Shown in pieces: positions 16,184 to 24,614 of a stretch of 38,669 nt of DNA; the stretch's first letter is position 1; the number at the start of each line of letters is the position of its first letter. This stretch comes from Chloroflexota bacterium (GTDB taxonomy: Bacteria; Chloroflexota; Anaerolineae; Aggregatilineales; Phototrophicaceae): positions 1 to 38,669 of the forward strand of contig JAPOOU010000127.1 in NCBI GenBank assembly GCA_026713245.1, read 5' to 3'. The position numbers were made by a program, and so were the translations under genes. A model generated the notes under the pieces. The model had not been told where the DNA came from, made no database searches, and saw nothing but the letters and a program-made list of their open reading frames with translations.

Positions 16184-16702
16184 CTAATTGGGGGCGCTTT
16201 CGCCTTCGGGTGGTTCGGGGGACAAGGAATCACGTTCGATTCGATCCCGACGGCGTTTGCGATCTCGGAGAAATGCGCCAGCAATAACAGCAACAGCACC
16301 GCCAATTCCCAAAAGACCTTCAATGCTTTGCCCTTGTTGAATGCTATATATACTGCCGTCGATAAGCCGAAACGCCAATGCAAAAGCGATCAGCAACGAC
16401 AATATGTCTCGAACGAAAAAGAGTATCTGACCGCGCGATTCTGTATCGGCCCTATGCCGACGTTGCTTCACAGACTCGGCAACGATAGTTTTCCTCGTTT
16501 CCGAGTCGTACTGGTTCAATACATCTGGTGGCGGGAGCGGACCTGAGAAATGTGAGACTATCGCTACTTCACTCACAAACTGAATCAGTTCAGCACGCTT
16601 TTCTTCTGGGATTGCGTCAAGCAGATCAGGCGGCAAAGGTATGTCAGGCGTGTGATTTCTTCCAGGCCGCTCACCCAATGACGAATCCTGTGCGTCACTC
16701 AA
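16184..16702 (-). CDS. DUF2335-type membrane protein
   Basis: The 172-aa product has an acidic/proline N-terminal region, then FSGPLPPPDVLNQYDSE (about 52-68), then a KQRRHR segment leading into a hydrophobic span (about 93-112) and a second span (about 128-146), ending in a highly basic and polar tail. The GPLPPPxxLxxY motif before two membrane helices is characteristic of DUF2335, predicted inner-membrane proteins of unknown function. Its ATG overlaps the stop of the upstream 78-aa gene by 4 bases. It is convergent with the repeat-rich tract downstream and divergent from the methyltransferase unit. Confidence 0.75.
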   Translation of the reverse strand: MSDAQDSSLGERPGRNHTPDIPLPPDLLDAIPEEKRAELIQFVSEVAIVSHFSGPLPPPDVLNQYDSETRKTIVAESVKQRRHRADTESRGQILFFVRDILSLLIAFALAFRLIDGSIYSIQQGQSIEGLLGIGGAVAVIAGAFLRDRKRRRDRIERDSLSPEPPEGESAPN

Positions 16703-16935
16703 TCCATTTTGCCTTCGGCTACTCGTTTCTCATGTTCGCCAATCGCCCACCAAAGACTGGCGCCAACCGCTTCCCAATCGGCGCGCATGGAATCGGCATC
16801 CGAGCGCGCGAGGATTTCGTCGGTGAACTCTTGGCTTTCTGACCTGGTGAAGTCCAATAGGCTTGCGAGCGCTCGCAAGATAGAATTCTTGGGCAAGTAA
16901 AACGAATTCGCGATTTTGCGTTTGTCGAATGCCAT
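16699..16935 (-). CDS. Small acidic protein coupled to the DUF2335 gene, 78 aa
   Basis: The ATG at 16935 has GGAGG four bases upstream, and the stop overlaps the DUF2335 start by 4 bases (ATGA), so translation is probably coupled. The protein is soluble and helical, with many Asp/Glu and a Trp pair (GASLWWAIGEHEKR). I do not recognise a family. Being small, acidic and directly upstream of a membrane partner is reminiscent of toxin-antitoxin or adaptor pairs, but nothing in the sequence proves this. Confidence 0.65.
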   Translation of the reverse strand: MAFDKRKIANSFYLPKNSILRALASLLDFTRSESQEFTDEILARSDADSMRADWEAVGASLWWAIGEHEKRVAEGKMD

Positions 16936-17053
16936 ATATCCTCCACTAGCGCGTCATCTGCGATTACTGTCAAACTTTAGCACATTTCCTATCGAGCCCA
17001 TAGATAGCATATATTCCCGCCCCCCGCCTGTCAATAAAGCCGAATCCGCTCTG

Positions 17054-17062
17054 TGATATACT
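17054..17062 (+). promoter_or_regulatory. Extended -10 promoter for the methyltransferase-nuclease gene
   Basis: TGATATACT fits an extended -10 (TGn followed by TATACT). It ends 32 bases before the ATG at 17095. No clear -35 is needed for this class. It faces away from the DUF2335 unit. Confidence 0.5.
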
Positions 17063-17094
17063 GGCGGCAGTGGCTTGAGTAAAGAGAAGCGCCC

Positions 17095-18846
17095 ATGAAA
17101 AACCGGCTTTATTACGGCGACAACCTGGAAATCCTGCGCAATCGGGAGTACTTCCCGGATGAATGCGTCGACCTGATTTACCTCGACCCGCCTTTCAACA
17201 GCAACCGCAATTATAACGTGCTCTTCAAGTCCGAAAGCGGCGCCGACAGCGAAGCGCAGATCACGGCGTTTGAGGACACCTGGCACTGGGGGGAAACGGC
17301 GGAAGCGACATACGACGACCTGGTCGTGAACGCGCCGCACAAGGTCGCGACCGCGATAGAAGCGCTGATGAATCTGATCGAGCGCAACCAAATGATGGCT
17401 TACCTGGTGATGATGACGGCGCGGCTAGTCGAGCTGCATCGGGTCTTGAAGCCGACCGGCAGCTTATACCTGCACTGCGATCCGACAGCGAGCCATTATT
17501 TGAAGATTGTGATGGATGCGATTTTCGGAGTGGAGAACTTTCGTAGCGAAATCATTTGGCAACGGACTTGGGCACATGATTTGGGCGCTAAGCAATGGCC
17601 AGCTATGCATGACATTATTCTAATGTACAGCAGAAATCTTGAATGGTGCTGGTCGGCAGTTTATACAGATTATGACAAAGAGATAATTAGGAAGAATTTT
17701 AGTTATTCTGACGAGAGAGGCTTATATCGGGCAGATAATCTCACCGGAGGCAAGGCAGGTGGCGCCGAGGCTTATCAAGCATGGCGTAACAGAACTCCAA
17801 GCCAAGGTCGCGCTTGGGCCGTTCCCGGTTACAGTAGATTTCCCGATTGGTTGAGAGAAATTCTCCCATCTGAAAACTTGTGGGATCAGATGAGTATCCA
17901 TAAGAAGTTGGATTTGCTAGACGATCTTAAAATGATTCACTGGCCGCGAAAAGCTAACGGAATGCCTAGATTGAAATACTACTTGGATGACAGACCGGGC
18001 AAGCTATTGGGTGATACATGGACGGACGTAAACCCAATAAGCGCCCACGCCAAAGAACGCCTCGGCTACCCCACCCAAAAGCCCGAAGCCCTGCTGGAAC
18101 GCATCATCCGCGCCTCGTCGAATGAAGGCGATATCGTCCTCGATCCCTTCTGCGGCTGCGGCACGGCCATCGCCGCCGCTCACAAGCGCGGACGCCAGTG
18201 GATCGGCATCGACATCACCCATCTCTCCATCGCCTTGCAGAAGTATCGCTTGCAAGATATGTTCGAGTTGGTATCAGGCACAGATTACGAGGTCATCGGC
18301 GAACCCGCCACAGTCGACGGCGCGCGGGAACTGGCGCGGGATTCCGCCAACGAAGGGCGTTATCAGTTCGAGTGGTGGGCGCTGTCGCTGGTGCGGGCCA
18401 AGCCGGTGGGCGGGTCGGCGGGCTCGCGGGTGGGCAAGAAGGGCGCGGATCAAGGCATTGACGGGGTCATCAATTTCTTTGATGAAGACGAAAAAGGGAA
18501 AAAGAAGCCGCAGAAAGTCATCGTGCAGGTCAAGTCGGGCAAGGTGAAGTCCGGCGATATCCGCGACTTAAAAGGCACGGTCGAGCGCGAAGGGGCGGCT
18601 ATGGGCGTTTTCATCACGCTGGAGAAGCCGACACAGGCGATGGTCAAGGAAGCGCTGTCGGCGGGTTGGTATGAGTCGCCGGCTTGGGGCAAGAAGTATC
18701 GGCGGCTGCAGATCTTGACGATTGGGGATTTGTTTGAGGGCGCGGGGGTCGGTATGCCGCCGCAGCATGGGACGCATCAGCGGGCGGCGCGGTGGAAGCG
18801 GGGGGATGTGAGTGCCGATGGGGAGAGTCAGCGGGAGTTGATTTGA
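17095..18846 (+). CDS. DNA methyltransferase fused to Mrr-like restriction endonuclease
   Basis: The 583-aa protein has a beta-class amino-methyltransferase: catalytic DPPF at 31-34, a target-recognition region at about 150-310, and the AdoMet-binding DPFCGCGT at 350-357 followed by GID. After a linker, residues 423-530 form a PD-(D/E)xK nuclease of the Mrr type: QFEWWALSLV, then KGADQGIDG (D456), then VIVQVKSGK (Q478-x-K480). One polypeptide therefore carries both modifying and cutting parts, as in type IIG-like enzymes, though here the nuclease is C-terminal. No separate specificity or helicase gene is adjacent. The recognition region (about 17.55-18.0 kb) is AT-richer than the rest, suggesting domain exchange. 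Confidence 0.88.
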   Translation: MKNRLYYGDNLEILRNREYFPDECVDLIYLDPPFNSNRNYNVLFKSESGADSEAQITAFEDTWHWGETAEATYDDLVVNAPHKVATAIEALMNLIERNQMMAYLVMMTARLVELHRVLKPTGSLYLHCDPTASHYLKIVMDAIFGVENFRSEIIWQRTWAHDLGAKQWPAMHDIILMYSRNLEWCWSAVYTDYDKEIIRKNFSYSDERGLYRADNLTGGKAGGAEAYQAWRNRTPSQGRAWAVPGYSRFPDWLREILPSENLWDQMSIHKKLDLLDDLKMIHWPRKANGMPRLKYYLDDRPGKLLGDTWTDVNPISAHAKERLGYPTQKPEALLERIIRASSNEGDIVLDPFCGCGTAIAAAHKRGRQWIGIDITHLSIALQKYRLQDMFELVSGTDYEVIGEPATVDGARELARDSANEGRYQFEWWALSLVRAKPVGGSAGSRVGKKGADQGIDGVINFFDEDEKGKKKPQKVIVQVKSGKVKSGDIRDLKGTVEREGAAMGVFITLEKPTQAMVKEALSAGWYESPAWGKKYRRLQILTIGDLFEGAGVGMPPQHGTHQRAARWKRGDVSADGESQRELI

Positions 18847-18874
18847 GGTTGGCGCGGAGGGCGCAGAGATAGTA

Positions 18875-18903
18875 TTGACAAAGACATGTTGAAGTATGAT
18901 GAT
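18875..18903 (+). promoter_or_regulatory. Candidate promoter for the OLD-family nuclease gene
   Basis: A perfect TTGACA (18875-18880) is followed after 17 bases by GATGAT (18898-18903), which matches four of six -10 positions. The start codon is 54 bases further on. An alternative -10 (TATTTT) lies nearby. Confidence 0.4.
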
Positions 18904-18956
18904 TAGGACATATTTTCTATCGGCTAATACGATGTGTGAACGGGATTGCCTAAGAG

Positions 18957-20849
18957 ATGATTACGCTGAAAAAGGTTACGATCAACAAGTACAAGAGCAT
19001 CGAGACTGAGCAGAGTTTCGACGTCGAGCCTGATGTAACGGTGCTTGTGGGCAAGAATGAAGCAGGCAAGACGGCGATTCTGGAAGCAATGCATAAGAGT
19101 AATTCGTACTTAAACGAACGGCTCGACTCGAATTTCGATTTTCCCAAGAAAGAGAAAAAGAGATTCGACCGAAGCAAAACAGACGTGACGGTTATCAAGT
19201 GTACATACAGCTTGACAGACGAACTGATGGACAGCATACAAGATGATATCGGCGTAGGTACGTTGACCAGTGCTGAAGCAGTTTATTCAACGTCTTACCA
19301 TAACACGGAAGGTAAATTCGATGTATTGAACATAGACATCGTAAAGTTTTTCGATCACAAGTTTCAAAAACACGATATCCGAGATAATAGGTTCAAGAGC
19401 AAAGTGCTAGGCGCAAGGTCTGTAAGCGACATAGAAGCTCTAAGTGGTCGTTCTAAAGCAGGAAAGATGGAGGCGTTTCTGGAAGATGTAAGAGATTATT
19501 TACCAACTGGAGATAACATCAACGCCTCGTTGAGCCGATACGTTATTGATGAATGGATAAGACAGCATCTACCGAAGTTCTTATATTATGACGAGTATTA
19601 CGAGCTACCGTCAGAAGTCAGCATTCGTGATATACAGAATCGTACTTCCGACGACAAGATGCTTGAGACCGCAAGAGCGCTTTTTGAACTTGCCGACATC
19701 AACATTGAGCAACTGGATAATGAGAGCAATTATGAGGCATACAAATCAGAATTGGAGGCTACCGCCGTCGATATTACGTTACGGCTATTTGAGTATTGGA
19801 AGACAAACTCCAATCTTCGCGTTGAATTTGATATCGACAGAAAATCAGACGACTATAGCAACGCGATACTAAAGATTCGCTTATTCAACAACAAGTATAT
19901 GATGTCTCTGCCGCTTGGCAGCAGAAGTCGAGGCTTCAATTGGTTTTTCTCATTTCTAGTTTGGTTTAGTAAAATTCAAGTAGAACAAGACTCTACGTAT
20001 ATCCTACTACTAGATGAGCCAGGTCTGAATCTTCACGCTTCGGCCCAAGCGGATCTGCTTAGATTTATAGAATATCTCGCGGAAGAGTATCAAGTTGTCT
20101 ACACAACTCACTCGCCATTTATGATTGAATCTGACAAGCTGATACGTGTGAGAACAATATTCGAAGCCGATCACGGCACACATATATCCGATGTCGCAAA
20201 TGAAAAAGATCCGGACACACTTTTTCCGCTACAAGCTGCGCTCGGATACGATATTGTGCAACATCTCTTCGTTTCCAAGAATAATCTGCTTGTGGAAGGA
20301 GTTTCTGATCTCACTTATCTGACTGTAATGTCTGCAATACTCGAAAGCAAAAGTCGAACGGGGCTGCGCGACGATATCGCAATTGTTCCAATAGGCGGGG
20401 CGGACAAAGTCGCAACGTTTGTCGCGCTAATACGAGGACAAGAACTGAACATTGCTTGTCTACTAGATACTGTGACAGAATACCCCAAGAAGCAAAAGGT
20501 CGATGACTTGATCGATTATAGAATCATTCATCAGAAAAACGTTCGTTACTTCCATGAGTTTACTGATAACGGAGCAAATGAGGCTGACATAGAAGATATG
20601 TTTGAGCGTGAGGAGTTTGTTGCCCTCTACAATGAGGCTCTCCACCACAACTTGAAAGTAGATGACTTGGACAAATCGATCGACCGTATTGTGGAACAGA
20701 TCAGAAACGTTTACAAAAAGTTCAATGCGCATTATCAGGTTTCAAAAACCTTCGCAGCACGCGCTGAGAATGAAGGTTTCTTGAGTGAAGCGACATTGGA
20801 TCGCTTTGACAAGATGTATAAAGAGATTAACAAGCGCTTTGAAGATTAG
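18957..20849 (+). CDS. OLD-family ATPase-nuclease (AAA plus TOPRIM)
   Basis: The 630-aa protein has a RecF/SMC-like N-terminus with Walker A GKNEAGKT (32-39), Walker B ILLLDEP (349-355) with a following D-loop-like stretch, and the switch histidine in TTHSP (383-387). It is followed by a TOPRIM domain with E447 in NLLVEGVSDLTYL and D504 in ACLLDTV. The usual DxD is reduced to a single Asp (D-T-V), so nuclease activity may be altered. This single-chain ATPase-TOPRIM order is that of class 1 OLD nucleases and Gabija GajA. No UvrD-like GajB follows, so it is not Gabija. The gene is clearly AT-richer than its neighbours and lies 110 bases after the methyltransferase fusion. Confidence 0.85.
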   Translation: MITLKKVTINKYKSIETEQSFDVEPDVTVLVGKNEAGKTAILEAMHKSNSYLNERLDSNFDFPKKEKKRFDRSKTDVTVIKCTYSLTDELMDSIQDDIGVGTLTSAEAVYSTSYHNTEGKFDVLNIDIVKFFDHKFQKHDIRDNRFKSKVLGARSVSDIEALSGRSKAGKMEAFLEDVRDYLPTGDNINASLSRYVIDEWIRQHLPKFLYYDEYYELPSEVSIRDIQNRTSDDKMLETARALFELADINIEQLDNESNYEAYKSELEATAVDITLRLFEYWKTNSNLRVEFDIDRKSDDYSNAILKIRLFNNKYMMSLPLGSRSRGFNWFFSFLVWFSKIQVEQDSTYILLLDEPGLNLHASAQADLLRFIEYLAEEYQVVYTTHSPFMIESDKLIRVRTIFEADHGTHISDVANEKDPDTLFPLQAALGYDIVQHLFVSKNNLLVEGVSDLTYLTVMSAILESKSRTGLRDDIAIVPIGGADKVATFVALIRGQELNIACLLDTVTEYPKKQKVDDLIDYRIIHQKNVRYFHEFTDNGANEADIEDMFEREEFVALYNEALHHNLKVDDLDKSIDRIVEQIRNVYKKFNAHYQVSKTFAARAENEGFLSEATLDRFDKMYKEINKRFED

Positions 20850-20882
20850 GGGCAGTTCGTCAATCTGCCCCCTCTGCGTCCT

Positions 20883-21040
20883 CAGTAAGTGCAAGTAAGT
20901 CATGCAACGAAAGTGAGTCCTGTAGGGGCGACCAATCTGGTCGCCCGCTGCCGCTACGACTTGTGGTTTCGGGCGACATGGTATGTCGCCCCTACAACTC
21001 GTCGCTTTTTCAGATTCTCATTACTTTCTTGCACTTACTT
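20883..21040. repeat. Nested inverted-repeat element (MITE-like), 158 bases
   Basis: Outer arms 20883-20902 and 21021-21040 are inverted copies (17 of 20). Inside them, TGTAGGGGCGAC at 20921-20932 is exactly inverted at 20985-20996 (GTCGCCCCTACA). Each inner half also holds its own small GGCGACC..GGTCGCC or GGCGACAT..ATGTCGCC hairpin. The element sits between two converging genes, ending 6 bases from the portal stop, so it may also end transcription from both sides. Confidence 0.85.
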
Positions 21041-21046
21041 CTGTGG

Positions 21047-22459
21047 CTAACCCAGCCCCTCCCGCGCGCCAGCAAACACGGACTTGACACCTTCCCGATC
21101 CCCCGCAAAGAGCAGACCCGCGCTGACCTCGAATGCCAGTTCATCCGGCACGGCACTGACCTCGAAGGGGCGGGTTTGCTCCGGCTTGTCGAGCCGATTC
21201 AAGGCGAAGCGCTCCCACTGCGCCAGTTCATCAAAGACCGCTTTGCCCATCGAATCAGACTGTAGCTCCCCTTCCCTCTCAATGGGGGAAGGGGCTGGGG
21301 GATGGGGGCTGACAGCCACATCACCCCAGGGGACCGGCGGCAACTGAAAATACGTAGCCCGCATTTCGTTGATGCTCAGCAGCGGGTAGGCGGCGCGGAT
21401 CTCCGCCAGGCGCGCGTCGGTATCGGTGGGACGGATGTCGTCGTACTCGGCGACCAGGTCGGCGCCGTAGAAGGGCAGCAGCTCTTGAGTGATCTTCTGG
21501 GCCACGCGGACCAGCTTGAGCCAGAGCGTGCGCTCGATGAAGAGGCGCTCGGCTACCTTGGCGTTGGCTTCGGTGGCGTTCTCGCTGACCAGGGCCACCG
21601 GGATGCCGAAGATATTGAGGATCTCGTCGCGCTGGGCGCGCCGTCCTTGCAGGAAATCGAGATCGGTGTGGCTAAAGCCGATGTTCTGCCACTCCATGGA
21701 TCCACCGCGCAGGAAGACGGTTTTCCGCGCCGTGCCGCCGTAATTATTGCGCCATTCGCGCTTGACGCGCTCGAAGTCGGTTTCGGAGATGAAGTCCTGG
21801 ATGTTGACGATGCCGGCCGGCACGCCCTGGTCTTCGCCGAAGGTATTGCGATTCCAGTCGGCCATGTGCTTGTCGCTGAGCGCTGCGGCGCGCGCCGCCG
21901 AAATGGGCGACAAGCCGTAGTAGTCGTTGCCCGGGTTCCAGCGGCGGAAATGGATCACTTCCAGGGCGTCCAGGGGGATCATCTGGCCGTCGATGGCGTA
22001 GAGATAGCCGCGCACGACGGTCTGCCTGTCCGGCACGACGGTCATGCGGTCCGGGCGCAGCGCCCAGATCTCGCGCGGCTGGCCCCCGGCGTCGCCCGCC
22101 AGGAACCAGTAGGCGTTGCCGTGCAATTCCAGCGAGCCCAGCGTCTGCTCGAACAATTCGAAGCGGCTGGTCATGGGATTGGGATTGCCGAGCAACTGCT
22201 CCAGCGGATGATTCTCGATGCCGACGCGCTTTTCGCCGGCCAGCCGATAGACCTTGAGCGGCGCCAGCGCGCCGGCTTCGGCGATGCGGTTGATGGCGAT
22301 GTAGATCCAGGGCGACTGCTCGTAGAGTCGCGCCGAGTGGACATCGGTCGGCGCACCCGAACCGAAGCTGTTATGCGACGCTACACTTTCGATATGCGGC
22401 GCGTGCGGGCGCAGGCGCTTGCGCCGCGCGTTGAAGAGATCACTCAACCAATTGAACAC
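21047..22459 (-). CDS. Solitary phage portal protein (HK97-type)
   Basis: The 470-aa product matches HK97-family portal proteins: an N-terminal clip region (SPWIYIAINRIAEAGA, about 49-64), GNAYWFL, RPDRMTVV, the conserved VIHFRRWNPGNDYYGLSPI (168-186), and the C-terminal IFGIPVALVSENATEANAKVAE (283-304). Portals form the dodecameric DNA gate of a tailed-phage head. The start is GTG with AAGGAG six bases upstream. No terminase, protease, capsid or integrase gene adjoins it, so it is a prophage relic or a domesticated gene. Residues 385-398 (PHPPAPSPIEREGE) are encoded by a genomic repeat inserted in frame. After it the tail is unlike a standard portal. Confidence 0.88.
   Translation of the reverse strand: MFNWLSDLFNARRKRLRPHAPHIESVASHNSFGSGAPTDVHSARLYEQSPWIYIAINRIAEAGALAPLKVYRLAGEKRVGIENHPLEQLLGNPNPMTSRFELFEQTLGSLELHGNAYWFLAGDAGGQPREIWALRPDRMTVVPDRQTVVRGYLYAIDGQMIPLDALEVIHFRRWNPGNDYYGLSPISAARAAALSDKHMADWNRNTFGEDQGVPAGIVNIQDFISETDFERVKREWRNNYGGTARKTVFLRGGSMEWQNIGFSHTDLDFLQGRRAQRDEILNIFGIPVALVSENATEANAKVAERLFIERTLWLKLVRVAQKITQELLPFYGADLVAEYDDIRPTDTDARLAEIRAAYPLLSINEMRATYFQLPPVPWGDVAVSPHPPAPSPIEREGELQSDSMGKAVFDELAQWERFALNRLDKPEQTRPFEVSAVPDELAFEVSAGLLFAGDREGVKSVFAGAREGLG
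21266..21307. repeat. GC-rich repeat inserted in the portal coding sequence
   Basis: Bases 21288-21307 match 34502-34521 in an intergenic element at 19 of 20 positions, including GGGGGATGGGG. Here the repeat is read in the minus frame as Pro/Ser/Arg-rich residues 385-398 of the portal protein without breaking the frame. Confidence 0.8.
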
Positions 22460-22587
22460 GATTCGCTCCTTTGCTGCCTTTTCGCGCAGGCTACCACAGG
22501 CCGCGCGTCAAAGGGCGACTATTTAGTCTCGTTTTCAGATTATTCGTTTTGATGGAAGAGAAACGCTGTTCGCGCGGACGACTGGGT

Positions 22588-23391
22588 CTAGCAATAGCCG
22601 AAGGCAGCCACAATCTGCGTGATGACCGGCGTATCGCACCAGAGGTTGAGCGTGTCAATCAGCAGCAAGCCGATGAAACCGAAACAGACAAAGGCCAGCA
22701 CGAAGAAAACGAAGCAGCCCAAGACCAGCCATTGCGAGGAACCGCCTTCGTCGTCCCGCGCTTTGTAGGGGTCGTAGTCGTAACCGGGATGCTGTTGCGG
22801 CGGGGCCGGAATCTGGTAGCCGGCCGGGGGCTGGCCATAATAGGCTGGCTGCTGCATCTGTGGCGGCGGCTCGGGATAGGCGACAGGCGGCGCCGGCGTC
22901 GATTCCCCGACCGGCGGCAAATAGGGATCGGCCAGCGCTTGCTGCCCGCCGAAGGCGGCGGCCGGGGGACCGTAGGAGGCTTCCGCCGGCGGCGCTTCCA
23001 CTGGCGGCGGCGTCAGCGGTCCTGGCGTCGGGATGCCGCCGCTGGCTGGCGGAGCAGCCGCCGCGGGCATCTGTTGACCGCGCTGGATTTCAAATGCGAG
23101 CGTGACCGTTTCGCCCAGGCCGACCATATCTCCGTTTTGCAGGGTCGTCACGCCGGAGACGCGCTTGCCGTTGACGAAGGCGCCGTTGGTCGAACCCAGA
23201 TCTTCCACTGTGACGGTATCGGCAGAGCGCTGCAAGCGCAGATGATGTCGGCTGGTTTCGCGGTCGTTGATGACGATGTCGTTGGTGATATCGCGCCCCA
23301 ACGTGGTGACATCTTTGGAGATTTCGTAAGTTTGATTGGGCTGCGGGCCCCGCCTAACCACCAAACGGAAGCTGTTTGGCTGCTGCATCAT
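22588..23391 (-). CDS. FHA-domain protein with proline-rich linker and C-terminal membrane span
   Basis: An FHA domain fills about residues 8-102: TTLGRDITNDIVINDRETSRHH carries the GR and SRxH phosphothreonine-binding residues, and DLGSTNGAFVNG the STNG..N motif. A long Pro/Ala/Tyr/Gln linker (about 107-215) follows, then a hydrophobic segment (about 222-245) and a short Cys-containing tail. The FHA part therefore probably faces the cytoplasm and reads Ser/Thr-kinase phosphorylation near the membrane. GGAGGG lies directly before the two adjacent ATGs (23391 and 23388); the second has the better spacing. No kinase gene is in the window. Confidence 0.88.
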   Translation of the reverse strand: MMQQPNSFRLVVRRGPQPNQTYEISKDVTTLGRDITNDIVINDRETSRHHLRLQRSADTVTVEDLGSTNGAFVNGKRVSGVTTLQNGDMVGLGETVTLAFEIQRGQQMPAAAAPPASGGIPTPGPLTPPPVEAPPAEASYGPPAAAFGGQQALADPYLPPVGESTPAPPVAYPEPPPQMQQPAYYGQPPAGYQIPAPPQQHPGYDYDPYKARDDEGGSSQWLVLGCFVFFVLAFVCFGFIGLLLIDTLNLWCDTPVITQIVAAFGYC

Positions 23392-23573
23392 ACCCTCCTG
23401 CGCGCATCACCGGACCGACGCGAGACTTGGGCGCGCGTCTCTTTCGGAAGCGCTGCTCGAGAACGGGAAGACGTCGTCGTGAACTGGCACGCTTGTCCCT
23501 GCATTATACATGGTTTTGTTTATTTGGTAGAAATTTGCCCGCGCATTTGAGGCCAGGGGCGAAAGGAATGGCG

Positions 23574-24503
23574 CTAGGACGGCAGCCACAGCGCAACGAT
23601 GTCCAATCCATCCAGCCAATGTCCTTCGACGATCAGCTCCCAGTGCAAATGCGGCCCGCTGCTGCGCCCGCTATTGCCGCTGAGGCCGATGATTTGCCCG
23701 GCGTCGACCGCTTCTCCCGCGGTCACATTGGTCGCCGACAAATGCGCATAGAGCGTGTACACGCCAACTCCGTGGTCGATCAGGACGGCGTCGCCGCGGA
23801 TTTCGAGCGGCGCGGCGAAGGCAACCCGTCCCGAGGCCATGGCGTGTACCGGCGTTTCGCTCGACGCCCGCTGATCCCAACCGGTGTGACGGGTTTTGAC
23901 GCCGTCGTTCAATACGCGGAAGGCGCCGAAGGGAGAAGTTGTATCGCCTTCCAGCGGCAGGCCGAAGCCATCGGCGTCCCACAAGGGCGTGGGTCCATTC
24001 TCTGCGGTGATTTCGTCCAAGCGCGCGAATTCAGCGGCTTCAACCGCTGGATCGACCAGGTAGGCGCGATCAGGCGGGAGATCGAATTCCTGCAAGATAA
24101 AGCGACCCGACTCGACGCGAATGTCGCGCGCGAAGCCGATTTCTTCAAGGCCGCGGTCGGCCCGTACCGTCAGTTGGCGCAGGCCGGGCGAAGCATTCAT
24201 ATCGACAATCAGGAGCGCATACCAGGCATCGTCCTCGACTCGGAAGAAGCGCCGCTCCTCGCCGAGGAAATCCAGGCGCGGGCCCTCGATTCCGGCGCCC
24301 GCAAGGCGCAGCAACCCGAGGCCGCCTTGCATGAGAGAAGAAAAGTAGAATTCCAGACGCGCTCCCGACTCGATCATCACGGCCGTGGGCATCGGACGCG
24401 GCGCCGGCTGGAAAACAATTTCGACGCTGTCTTGAGCCCTTGCGGGAATCAAGCCTAGCGTGAGCATCAGGCAGGTAAGAATTAGACGAGCGGTCGGCAA
24501 CAT
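23574..24503 (-). CDS. Secreted M23 (lysostaphin-type) peptidase
   Basis: From the ATG at 24503 the protein is 309 aa with a signal peptide ending ARA (about 21-23). The frame is open further upstream to 24578, but that extension is polar and would bury the signal. The N-terminal half (about 24-170) is beta-rich and of unknown family. The C-terminal M23 domain has the zinc site H206-x3-D210 (HTGWD), H254 (YAHL) and H285-x-H287 (PHLHWE), with GNSGRSSG before it. Such enzymes cut peptidoglycan cross-bridges outside the membrane, or are inactive scaffolds; all ligands are present here. It lies upstream of the FHA gene on the same strand, separated by 182 bases. Confidence 0.85.
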   Translation of the reverse strand: MLPTARLILTCLMLTLGLIPARAQDSVEIVFQPAPRPMPTAVMIESGARLEFYFSSLMQGGLGLLRLAGAGIEGPRLDFLGEERRFFRVEDDAWYALLIVDMNASPGLRQLTVRADRGLEEIGFARDIRVESGRFILQEFDLPPDRAYLVDPAVEAAEFARLDEITAENGPTPLWDADGFGLPLEGDTTSPFGAFRVLNDGVKTRHTGWDQRASSETPVHAMASGRVAFAAPLEIRGDAVLIDHGVGVYTLYAHLSATNVTAGEAVDAGQIIGLSGNSGRSSGPHLHWELIVEGHWLDGLDIVALWLPS

Positions 24504-24614
24504 TGGCGCTTTGAACGTGGTTGACGAGTGGATCGGGGCGCTATGATAGTGGCATTCGCCATCTGCTAAAAGGACCAACCTGCTAGCACTGCCAAAACTC
24601 GACGACTTGCGAGG

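Noticed and set aside
18957..20849. Gabija system (GajA).
   Set aside because: No UvrD-like GajB gene follows; the next gene is a convergent phage portal.
21302..22552. A 416-codon plus-strand frame opposite the portal gene.
   Set aside because: Portal motifs are conclusive on the minus strand; this is its shadow.
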